This document shows, piece after piece, positions 1-5,952 of a DNA stretch of 9,742 nt. The stretch lies in contig DMJJ01000430.1 in the NCBI GenBank assembly GCA_003452185.1, positions 6,744-16,485 of the forward strand. The letters are read 5' to 3'. This DNA is from Verrucomicrobiales bacterium. GTDB lineage: Bacteria > Verrucomicrobiota > Verrucomicrobiia > Limisphaerales > UBA11320. Positions within the stretch are counted from its first letter, which is position 1; the number at the start of each line of letters is the position of its first letter. The translations under genes and the position numbers were made by a program. The notes beneath the pieces were generated by a model, which had not been told where the DNA came from, ran no database searches, and worked only from the letters and a program-made list of their open reading frames with translations.

Positions 1-1547
1 GAGTTGCCGATGCACGTCGTGCAGCCGTAGCCGACGAGGTTGAACCCGAGCTTGTCGAGGAACGGCTGCAGCCCGGTCTTCTGGAGGTAGTCGCTGACAA
101 CCCGCGACCCGGGGGCCAGGGAGGCCTTGACCGCAGGGTTGACCGTCAGCCCGCGCTCCACCGCTTTGCGGGCCACAAGCCCCGCGGCGAGCATGACCGT
201 CGGGTTGGAGGTGTTCGTGCAGCTGGTGATCGCCGCGATGAGCACCGACCCGTGCCCCAGAGTGGCCGGGGAGCCCCCCACGCCGGCGACCTCCGCCCGC
301 ACGGTGGAGAACTCCTCCGCCTTCTTCCCAAATCCGTTTTCGGTGACCGGCTTGGAGAAGGCCCCGTGGAAATCCTGCTTGAGCCGGGAGAGTTCGATCC
401 GGTCCTGCGGACGCTTCGGCCCGGCGACGCTCGGCACCACCGTGGCGAGGTCGAGCTCGAGCTCCTGGGAGTAGCCGATCTGGCCCTTCTGGGGAATGCC
501 CCAAAGCCCCTGAGCACGGTAGTAGTTCTCGTAGGCCCGGCAATGCTCCTCGCTCCGGCCCGTGGCGCGGAGGTAGTTCACACACTCCCCATCGATCGGG
601 AAGAACCCCATCGTCGCCCCGTACTCGGGAGCCATGTTTGCAATGGTCGCCCGGTCCACGAGCGGCAGGGCCGCAGCCCCGGGGCCGTAAAACTCCACAA
701 ACTTCCCGACCACCTTCGCCTTGCGGAGCAGCTGCGTCAGGGTCAGGGCGAGGTCCGTTGCCGTCACCCCCTCGCGGATCGAGCCCGTGAGGTGCACCCC
801 GACGACGTCCGGCGTCAGGAAGTAGACCGGCTGGCCGAGCATCCCGGCCTCGGCCTCAATCCCACCCACACCCCAGCCAACGATCCCGATCCCGTTGATC
901 ATCGTCGTGTGGGAGTCGGTGCCGACGAGGGTGTCGGGATAGTAGATCCCTCCCTGCTCCAGGACACCCTTGGCGAGGTACTCCAGGTTCACCTGATGGA
1001 CAATGCCGATCCCGGGAGGGACGACCTTGAAGGTGTCGAAGGCCTGCATGCCCCACTTGAGGAACTGGTAGCGCTCCCGGTTCCGCTGGAACTCGAGATC
1101 GAGGTTCTTCTGAAGCGAGTCGGCGCTGCCGGCGAAGTCGACCTGCACCGAGTGATCGACCACCAGGTCAACGGGCACCAGGGGCTCGATGATCTTGGGA
1201 TTCTTCCCCATGGCGGCGACCGCCGAGCGCATCGCGGCGAGGTCGACCAGCAGCGGCACGCCGGTGAAGTCCTGGAGGACGATCCGGGCCACGACAAACG
1301 GGATCTCCGCGGTGCGGTCGCACTTCGGCTGCCATTGGGCGAGCTCCCGCACGTTTTGTTCATGCACCTTCCGGCCATCGCAGTTCCGCAGGACCGACTC
1401 CAACACGAGCCGGATCGAGACCGGGAGGCGTGAGATCGTCCCGAGGCCCGCCTTCTCGAGGGCGGGGAGGGAATAGAACCGGCCGGTCTTGCCGTTGCCG
1501 AGGTCGAAGCTCTGGAGTGATTGAAACAGGTTGTGCGGTGCGCTCAT
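1..1547 (-). CDS. acnA: Aconitate hydratase A, N-terminal part (runs off the left edge)
   Basis: Aconitase interconverts citrate and isocitrate via cis-aconitate in the TCA cycle, using a cytosolic [4Fe-4S] cluster. Reading leftward from ATG at 1545-1547, the frame is open for 515 codons to the window edge. The protein begins MSAPHNLFQSLQSFDLG. It carries the family signature GTDSHTTMINGIGIVGWGVG with Asp211-Ser212-His213, then SCTNTSNP with Cys443, and GYGCTTCIGN with Cys509 and Cys512 at the edge. The 66- and 3-residue cysteine spacing matches the cluster ligands of E. coli AcnA (435/501/504) and IRP1 (437/503/506). That makes it the AcnA/IRP1 type and not AcnB. AcnA proteins are about 890-900 residues, so roughly 380 C-terminal residues lie outside. 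The start is supported by the N-terminal alignment and an upstream promoter-like element; no clear Shine-Dalgarno is visible. It is divergent from the BatA-like gene. No disruption is seen in the visible part. Confidence 0.96.
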   Translation of the reverse strand, partial: MSAPHNLFQSLQSFDLGNGKTGRFYSLPALEKAGLGTISRLPVSIRLVLESVLRNCDGRKVHEQNVRELAQWQPKCDRTAEIPFVVARIVLQDFTGVPLLVDLAAMRSAVAAMGKNPKIIEPLVPVDLVVDHSVQVDFAGSADSLQKNLDLEFQRNRERYQFLKWGMQAFDTFKVVPPGIGIVHQVNLEYLAKGVLEQGGIYYPDTLVGTDSHTTMINGIGIVGWGVGGIEAEAGMLGQPVYFLTPDVVGVHLTGSIREGVTATDLALTLTQLLRKAKVVGKFVEFYGPGAAALPLVDRATIANMAPEYGATMGFFPIDGECVNYLRATGRSEEHCRAYENYYRAQGLWGIPQKGQIGYSQELELDLATVVPSVAGPKRPQDRIELSRLKQDFHGAFSKPVTENGFGKKAEEFSTVRAEVAGVGGSPATLGHGSVLIAAITSCTNTSNPTVMLAAGLVARKAVERGLTVNPAVKASLAPGSRVVSDYLQKTGLQPFLDKLGFNLVGYGCTTCIGN

Positions 1548-1585
1548 ACAAAATCAAAAGCCGCGGGGACGCGCGGCAGGAGCCG

Positions 1586-1614
1586 AAAATGAGCGGCCCC
1601 GCCGCGGGTGTCAA
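1586..1614 (-). promoter_or_regulatory. Candidate sigma70-type promoter of acnA
   Basis: On the minus strand a perfect -35 hexamer TTGACA (1614-1609) is followed after exactly 17 bases by CATTTT (1591-1586), a weak -10 matching three of six consensus bases. The -10 lies 38 bases before the acnA ATG, a reasonable leader length. The same TTGACA-N17 arrangement precedes the Ala/Pro-rich gene. The -35 is visible; the promoter role is inferred. Confidence 0.45.
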
Positions 1615-1698
1615 GCTGCCCAAGCAGGATCCCGTGGCGATGGGGGGGGAAGTTTGAGTTTGCCGCAGCGTCCCGAAACCCCTTAGCTCTCGGCAGAG

Positions 1699-2958
1699 AT
1701 GAGCTTTTTGGCTCCATTGTTCCTCGTGGGAGCTGTCGCCGTCGGCTTGCCGATCCTGTTCCACATGATCCGCAAGACGATCCGGGAGAAGCAGGTGTTC
1801 AGCTCCCTGATGTTCCTGCTTCCCACCCCCCCGAAGCTCACCCGCCAAAGCCGCCTCGAAAACCTGCTCCTGCTCCTGCTCCGGTGCGCGGTGGTGATCC
1901 TCCTGGCCCTGGCCTTTGCCCGCCCCCTGATCCAGAAGGGAGTCGATCCGGACCCCGCGGCCGGGGCCGGCCGCCAGGTCGCCCTCCTCGTCGACACCAG
2001 CGCCAGCATGCGACGGGAGGACCTCTGGGCCCAGGCCCTGGAGAAAGCCCGCACCCTGGCCGAGGCCGCGGGCCCCGGAGATCTCGTCGCCCTCTACACC
2101 TACGACCGCCATCTCCACCCGGTGGTCACCTTTGAACGGGCCCGCACCACCTCCCCGGCCGAGCGAAAAAACCTCCTCCGGGAGGCGATCGCGGGGCTCA
2201 AGCCGGGATGGGGACGGGCGGACCTCGGCCCCGCGGTCATCGCGACCGCGGAGCTCTTTGAGTCGGCCACCGGCACCAGCACCCCCACCCCCGGGGCGGA
2301 ACGCCGGATCGAGCTGGTTTCGGATCTGGCCGAGGGATCCCGCCTCGACGGGCTCCAGGGACATGAGTGGCCCCGGGACCTCAAGGTCTCGTTGAACCGG
2401 GTGAAGCCGAAGCTCACCACCAACGCCGGCCTGCAGCTGCTTCCCGAGCGAGGGGCCGAGGAGGCCGCCGACGGGGCCACCCTGCTCCGGTTTCGGGCGA
2501 TGAACGCCTCGGACGCCCAGCGTGAGCAATTCCATCTCCGAGTCCGGGGCGGCGCCACCAACACCCCCGCCACCCTCGACCTCTACGTCCCCCCGGGACA
2601 GAGCCGGGCTCTCTCGGTCAGCCTCAGCGGCACCGAGCCGGCGGAGCTCCAGCTGGAGGGGGATGATGCCGACTTCGACAACCGGGTCAGTTGGGTTCCC
2701 CCGCTCCAGGAGGCCGTTCGAATCCTTTACGTCGGCACCGATGCCCCAACCGATCCCAACCGGAGCGCCTACTATCTCCAGCGGGCTTTCAACCCCACGC
2801 GTCACCGTCGATTCGAGATCCTTCCCTCATCGTCGCGACGAGCGAGCTGGCCCCGCCCGTCGCCCAGGGGCTTCGGGCGATGGTTGAGGGGGGCCGCACC
2901 CTTCTCTATGCCCTCCCGGACGCAAAGCCGGCCACCCTCGCGGGGCTCGCGGCGCTGA
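1699..2958 (+). CDS. BatA-domain / von Willebrand factor A membrane protein, N-terminal half (frame disrupted near 2820)
   Basis: This is the N-terminal half of a membrane-anchored VWA protein of the aerotolerance (Bat) type. Residues 1-25 are a hydrophobic helix (MSFLAPLFLVGAVAVGLPIL). Next come the typical SLMFLLPTPP segment and a second helix (LENLLLLLLRCAVVILLALAFARP, about 54-77), together the BatA domain (PF07584 type). A VWA domain follows, with MIDAS motif Asp99-Thr-Ser101-Ala-Ser103, GRADL with Asp175, and a later strand ending Ser-Asp209. The usual MIDAS threonine before Asp175 is Ala. Similarity to the family continues to about YYLQRAFNPTRHRRFEI (ending near 2820). Beyond that the frame becomes Arg/Ser/Pro-rich and runs to an unrelated stop at 2956-2958, while the expected continuation sits in the -1 frame (next entry). 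Restored, the protein would be about 686 residues. Bat proteins bind metal-dependent partners at the envelope; the exact role here is unknown. The gene has no clear Shine-Dalgarno and no moxR or DUF58 neighbour in view. Confidence 0.85.
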   Translation: MSFLAPLFLVGAVAVGLPILFHMIRKTIREKQVFSSLMFLLPTPPKLTRQSRLENLLLLLLRCAVVILLALAFARPLIQKGVDPDPAAGAGRQVALLVDTSASMRREDLWAQALEKARTLAEAAGPGDLVALYTYDRHLHPVVTFERARTTSPAERKNLLREAIAGLKPGWGRADLGPAVIATAELFESATGTSTPTPGAERRIELVSDLAEGSRLDGLQGHEWPRDLKVSLNRVKPKLTTNAGLQLLPERGAEEAADGATLLRFRAMNASDAQREQFHLRVRGGATNTPATLDLYVPPGQSRALSVSLSGTEPAELQLEGDDADFDNRVSWVPPLQEAVRILYVGTDAPTDPNRSAYYLQRAFNPTRHRRFEILPSSSRRASWPRPSPRGFGRWLRGAAPFSMPSRTQSRPPSRGSRR

Positions 2959-3758
2959 TGAATATCGGCGAGGCCCGCGGCGAGGAGGCCCCGACGAAGC
3001 GAAGCTTCTCCCTCCTGGCGCAGGTGGATCTGGCCCATCCCCTCTTCACGGCGTTCGCGGATGCCCGGTTCAACGATTTCACGAAGATCCATTTCTGGCG
3101 CCACCGGAGGCTGGTCCCAGAATCGCTGCCCGCCGGGGTCCGGATCATCGCCGCATTTGACGACGAATCCCCCGCCCTGATCGAGGTGCCGATCGGCCGT
3201 GGCACCCTGCTGATCCTCACCTCGGGATGGGCCCCGGGAGACAGCCAGCTCTCCCTCTCGACCAAGTTCGTCCCCCTGCTCTACTCCGCCCTGGAAAGGA
3301 GTCGCCCCCCGGCAGCCTCCAGCGACAGCCTCTCGGTCGGAGACCGGATCCCCTCCCAAGCCTGGGGCACGAACACGACGCGCACGCTGCGGCGTCCGGA
3401 TGGAACCGAGGTGGACGTTGCCGCCACCCCTTCCGCCCTCGAGACGGACCAGCCCGGCCTCTACCTCGCCGTGCAAAGCGGTGTCCGCCTCGCGGTCAAT
3501 CTCCCGCCCGAGGAGAGCCGCACCGCTCCCCTCCCGCCGGACGCACTCGAAAAGCTCGGCGTTCCCCTACTCCACGCGGTCAGCGAGAAGGAGGCGGGAC
3601 GGGCGGAGGAACGGAAGCGGATGCTTGCGGCCGCGGAGCTGGAAAACCGACAGAAGCTCTGGCGATGGGTTCTCGTGGCCGGCTTCCTCTTTGTCCTGGG
3701 AGAAACCTGGCTCGCGGGGCGCCTCACGCAGCCGCGGCCCGCACCCGCCACCTCCTGA
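2817..3758 (+). CDS. BatA/VWA membrane protein, C-terminal half in the -1 frame
   Basis: This is the continuation of the preceding gene in the -1 frame. It starts at DPSLIVATSELAPPVAQGL and continues through MVEGGRTLLYAL, a Rossmann-like segment seen in the C-terminal part of these BatA proteins. Next comes GRGTLLILTSGW followed by LSLSTKFVPLLYSALE, also characteristic of the family. The end is a Glu/Arg-rich stretch (EERKRMLAAAELENRQ) and a final membrane helix, WRWVLVAGFLFVLGETWLAG, before TGA at 3756-3758. The listed left edge is where family-like sequence begins, not a true start codon. The nearest in-frame ATG is at 2880, and translation from it alone would give a fragment with one membrane helix. 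I read both halves as one gene split by a one-base loss, or by a loss of 3n+1 bases. Sequencing or assembly error, real pseudogenisation and recoding cannot be told apart here. Confidence 0.8.
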   Translation, partial: DPSLIVATSELAPPVAQGLRAMVEGGRTLLYALPDAKPATLAGLAALMNIGEARGEEAPTKRSFSLLAQVDLAHPLFTAFADARFNDFTKIHFWRHRRLVPESLPAGVRIIAAFDDESPALIEVPIGRGTLLILTSGWAPGDSQLSLSTKFVPLLYSALERSRPPAASSDSLSVGDRIPSQAWGTNTTRTLRRPDGTEVDVAATPSALETDQPGLYLAVQSGVRLAVNLPPEESRTAPLPPDALEKLGVPLLHAVSEKEAGRAEERKRMLAAAELENRQKLWRWVLVAGFLFVLGETWLAGRLTQPRPAPATS

Positions 3759-3774
3759 CCCCGGGAGCCCGGGG
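3759..3774. terminator. GC-rich hairpin between convergent genes
   Basis: The perfect palindrome CCCCGGGAGCCCGGGG begins directly after the stop of the BatA-like gene, giving a six-base G/C stem with a GAGC loop. There is no T-tract on either strand. It could help end transcription from the plus strand and, because it is symmetric, from the minus-strand GspF gene that converges on it. Role inferred. Confidence 0.35.
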
Positions 3775-3816
3775 ATCCGAAACCCGAAGTCCGGGGGCCG
3801 AGGCCCGAGGCTTGGA
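3775..3816. repeat. Degenerate heptamer tandem repeat, about 5-6 units
   Basis: After the hairpin the spacer parses into consecutive 7-base units: ATCCGAA, ACCCGAA, GTCCGGG, GGCCGAG, GCCCGAG and a diverged GCTTGGA. The first five share the core CCG at the same phase (consensus roughly NYCCGAR). The array fills almost the whole gap between the two convergent genes and ends next to the GspF stop. Short intergenic heptamer arrays are known in some bacteria, for example the STRR repeats of cyanobacteria. Function unknown. Confidence 0.5.
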
Positions 3817-3822
3817 AGGATC

Positions 3823-4827
3823 CTACCCCCCGATCGCCTGCCCCACCTGGTCGAAGTACCCCATCCAGAAGGAGACAATCTGCCAGGCCACGGCCAGGAT
3901 CACCGCGCCGAATACCAGCCCGCCGAGGATCACCACCGCCAGCCGGGTTTTGCTGTTGGCCTGCTCCTCGTAGTAGAGATGGAGGCGGAGGAGGGTTTCG
4001 TCGATCTTGCCGCTCAGCTCCGCCGAGTAGTACTGCTGGGCAAACTCCGGGGGAAACACCCGGCTCTCCCCGACGAGCTCCGCAGGGGTGCGCCCCTGCT
4101 CGAGCTGTCGGGGAAACTGCCTCACGGCTGAGTGCACGATCGAGGACCCGCTCGCCGCCGCCGCCAGGCTCCACGACTGGATCATGTCGGTGCCGGCGTT
4201 GATGAGGGCCTCCAGGGCCATCGTGAGCCGGGAAAGCGCCATGCACCGGCGAGCCCCGCCCACGACGGGAACGAGGTCGAGAACGCGGTCAAGAGAGGCC
4301 CGCACCAACTCACCCCGGGTCCCCTGGGCCAGGTAGGCCACGACCCCGACCCCGATGTAAAACGGGGCAAGCAGGAGGGCCTTTTTCAGGATGAAGGAAC
4401 CAACCGTCCCCTGAAGCACCAACCCCGTGAGGGCGGTCACAGGGAAGATCAGCACCGCGAGATGCATCAGGAAGACCGGGTAGGCCAGGGACCAGAGGGT
4501 CCGTCGAAGAATCTTCGCCCGCTCCTCGTAGTAGGAGGCGAGCTTCTTGAAACAGGAGGGAAGGCGGCCGCTTTTTTCCCCCGCCGCCATGAGGGCGATG
4601 TCGAAGGGAGGCAGCCAGTCCGCCGCACGCGCCAGCGCGGTGCCAAAGGTGTCCCCCTCACCGATTCGAATCGCCACCGCGTCCAAACCACGACGCAGCG
4701 ACGGAACGTGGGTTTGGTTGCGAACGGTCCGAAGCGCCTGAACCAGGGAGAGGCCCGCCTCGGTCATTTGGGCGAGCTGATAGTAGAACTGGGCCCGGCG
4801 CGCCAACTGGAAGGGCGTGACGATCAT
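3823..4827 (-). CDS. Type II secretion / type IV pilus inner-membrane protein, GspF/PilC family (orphan)
   Basis: This is an inner-membrane platform protein of the GspF/PilC family (T2SF domain, PF00482), which in T2SS and type IV pili couples the cytoplasmic ATPase to pseudopilus assembly. The 334 residues from ATG at 4825-4827 hold two T2SF repeats. The first covers about residues 5-125 and includes FDIALMAAGEKSGRLPSCFK and SYYEERAKI. The second, in the C-terminal half, includes FAQQYYSAELSGKIDETL and LYYEEQANSK. Hydrophobic helices are at LAYPVFLMHLAVLIFPVTAL, at LLLAPFYIGVGVVAYLA and at the end (LAVVILGGLVFGAVILAVAW). It is shorter than the usual ~400 residues, mainly at the N-terminus. 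An alternative GTG start at 4842 adds MRQGQ; I prefer the ATG because family similarity begins just after it. No GspE/PilB, GspG or other secretion gene is adjacent, so its system and partners are unknown. It lies 56 bases downstream of trxA on the same strand and could be co-transcribed. Confidence 0.88.
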   Translation of the reverse strand: MIVTPFQLARRAQFYYQLAQMTEAGLSLVQALRTVRNQTHVPSLRRGLDAVAIRIGEGDTFGTALARAADWLPPFDIALMAAGEKSGRLPSCFKKLASYYEERAKILRRTLWSLAYPVFLMHLAVLIFPVTALTGLVLQGTVGSFILKKALLLAPFYIGVGVVAYLAQGTRGELVRASLDRVLDLVPVVGGARRCMALSRLTMALEALINAGTDMIQSWSLAAAASGSSIVHSAVRQFPRQLEQGRTPAELVGESRVFPPEFAQQYYSAELSGKIDETLLRLHLYYEEQANSKTRLAVVILGGLVFGAVILAVAWQIVSFWMGYFDQVGQAIGG

Positions 4828-4883
4828 TTGGCCTTGGCGCACGGCCGGGGCATGGAACCGCCCGCCCCCTCATCCGCCGCGCC

Positions 4884-5213
4884 TTACAGGAGCTTGTCGA
4901 TGGCGTCCTTGAACTTCTTCTTGGGCCCCATGCCGACGATCTGGCCGGCGATCTGGCCCCCCTTGAACAGCAGGATGGTCGGAATCGACCCGATGTTGAA
5001 CTGCACCGCAAGGTCCTGGTCGTTGTCGATGTTGACCTTGCCGAACTTCACCTTCTCACCGTACTCGGTCGCGAGTTCATCGATGGTGGGAGCAAGCATC
5101 TTGCAGGGACCGCACCATTCAGCCCAGAAATCGACGAGAACCGGAACGGTGGAGGAGAGGACCTCCTGCTTGAAGTTGGTGGTGGTCAGGGTGAGGACGT
5201 TGGCAGCTGCCAT
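4884..5213 (-). CDS. trxA: Thioredoxin
   Basis: Thioredoxin is the cytosolic dithiol-disulfide oxidoreductase that reduces protein disulfides and is recharged by thioredoxin reductase. The 109-residue protein is the standard length. It has the active site Trp33-Cys34-Gly-Pro-Cys37 in DFWAEWCGPCKMLAP, the buried Asp28, Lys59 in KVNID and the cis-proline Pro78 in GSIPT. It ends with the usual amphipathic helix (KKKFKDAIDKLL). There is no signal peptide, so it is cytoplasmic and complete. ATG at 5211-5213 is the natural start by alignment, without a clear Shine-Dalgarno. It lies downstream of the Ala/Pro-rich membrane protein gene. If that gene is frame-corrected the spacer shrinks from 119 to 48 bases, making a shared transcript more likely. 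No thioredoxin reductase gene is in view. Confidence 0.97.
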   Translation of the reverse strand: MAAANVLTLTTTNFKQEVLSSTVPVLVDFWAEWCGPCKMLAPTIDELATEYGEKVKFGKVNIDNDQDLAVQFNIGSIPTILLFKGGQIAGQIVGMGPKKKFKDAIDKLL

Positions 5214-5332
5214 AAACTTGAATCAATGGGTTGGTGAGAGTCGGCTCGGATCGTGTCAGGATCAGTTCTTCGCCGGAAGCGGAGCCTCCAGGGAGAGGCC
5301 GTTGCCCGGCTTGATGTGCTGGGTCGCTGGAG

Positions 5333-5821
5333 TTATTGCATCCCGGTCTGGGCAGTGGCGTTGAGCAGGAAAATGCTCACCACGGCGACGATTCCAAGGA
5401 CGGCGGCAGCCGCCGCGAGTGCGATATCCAAGCCCGAGGCGGCACGGCCGGCAGGAGCCGGGCGCGGCGCGGAGGGAGCCTTGGCGGGGGCGGCAGCGGT
5501 CGGGGCCGCCGCTGCGGCAGCCGCCTGTCCCGGGGGCTTGGCCAGAGAGCTCGAGGGAGCACCGGCGGCCGGCGGGGTCGGAGGAGCCGGGTTTTTCGAG
5601 GCCGGAGCCGCGACGGGCGGGGCCGCAGCAGCAGGGGCCGCCGGAGCCGCAGCCGCCGTAGCAGGAGCCGCGGCCGGAATCGAAGGGAGCTTGATCGTCG
5701 AGGAGGCCTGCTTCGGGGGGGTCGGAAGAGGAATCCGAACGGTTTCCTTCTTCGGCTGAACCTTGGCGGCTTCCGCGGGCTTCGGGGGGACAGCCCCGGG
5801 ATTAGGATTAGAATCGGACAT
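5333..5821 (-). CDS. Ala/Pro-rich protein with C-terminal membrane helix, function unknown
   Basis: I do not recognise a characterised family. The 162-residue protein starts MSDSNPNPGAVPPKPAEAAK. It then has two similar short motifs, ETVRIPLP (about 26-33) and STIKLPSIP (41-49). A long disordered segment of Ala, Pro and few charges (50-128) follows, and then one hydrophobic helix, LDIALAAAAAVLGIVAVVSIFLL (131-153). It stops shortly after, at TAQTGMQ. It looks like a single-pass membrane protein with a flexible N-terminal domain; short motifs of the TVRIPLP type recur, as I recall, in uncharacterised verrucomicrobial proteins. In another frame, immediately after the stop, there is a coding-like tail starting AITPATQHIKPGNG and ending SLEAPLPAKN before TGA at 5264-5262. 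One missing base at the CCC run 5342-5344 would join it. The start ATG at 5821 lies 19 bases from a good promoter-like element. Confidence 0.72.
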   Translation of the reverse strand: MSDSNPNPGAVPPKPAEAAKVQPKKETVRIPLPTPPKQASSTIKLPSIPAAAPATAAAAPAAPAAAAPPVAAPASKNPAPPTPPAAGAPSSSLAKPPGQAAAAAAAPTAAAPAKAPSAPRPAPAGRAASGLDIALAAAAAVLGIVAVVSIFLLNATAQTGMQ

Positions 5822-5840
5822 ATAAAGTTATGACAACGCC

Positions 5841-5869
5841 AACCTAAAGTTGTGCCACCGGGGTGTCAA
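5841..5869 (-). promoter_or_regulatory. Candidate promoter of the Ala/Pro-rich gene
   Basis: On the minus strand TTGACA (5869-5864) is followed after 17 bases by TAGGTT (5846-5841), which matches three of six -10 bases. It lies just before the start of the Ala/Pro-rich gene at 5821, which would leave a short leader of about a dozen bases. It resembles the element before acnA: both begin TTGACACC. Inferred from sequence only. Confidence 0.45.
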
Positions 5870-5890
5870 TCTCTGTCAGCCCCGCTCTGG

Positions 5891-5934
5891 GCACGGGGGC
5901 CGGCGACACCCCGGAGGGGTCACCGGCCCCGTGC
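5891..5934 (-). terminator. Strong hairpin after the RRM gene, likely terminator
   Basis: The left arm (5891-5912, beginning GCACGGGGGCCGG) pairs with the right arm (5916-5934, ending CCGGCCCCGTGC) across a three-base GGA loop. This gives about 18 G/C-rich pairs with one G bulge, a two-base bulge and one mismatch. On the minus strand it begins 18 bases after the RRM stop and before the promoter of the next gene, as expected of a terminator. No T-tract follows, so intrinsic termination is less certain. Confidence 0.55.
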
Positions 5935-5952
5935 ACCTCGGAAAGTTGCGGA

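Noticed and set aside
252..1433. Long plus-strand open frame opposite aconitase
   Set aside because: Antisense to a certain AcnA coding region with conserved cluster motifs; its own product is low-complexity Asp/His/Arg-rich.
1360..2805. Long open frame on the minus strand opposite the BatA gene
   Set aside because: Its translation is Gly/Arg/Glu-rich with no family features. It overlaps the acnA start and lies antisense to clear VWA coding sequence; open antisense frames are expected at this GC content.
2812..2829. Programmed -1 ribosomal frameshift in the BatA gene
   Set aside because: No slippery heptamer in the correct phase, no upstream Shine-Dalgarno-like stimulator and no evident downstream stem; a lost base is simpler.
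4825..4853. Nine-codon mini-ORF (MPRPCAKAK) overlapping the GspF start as ATGA
   Set aside because: Could give translational coupling, but it is too short to separate from chance and has no ribosome-binding site.
4132..5364. Plus-strand open frame spanning the GspF and thioredoxin genes
   Set aside because: It is antisense to two well-recognised genes and crosses their intergenic spacer; no recognisable domain.
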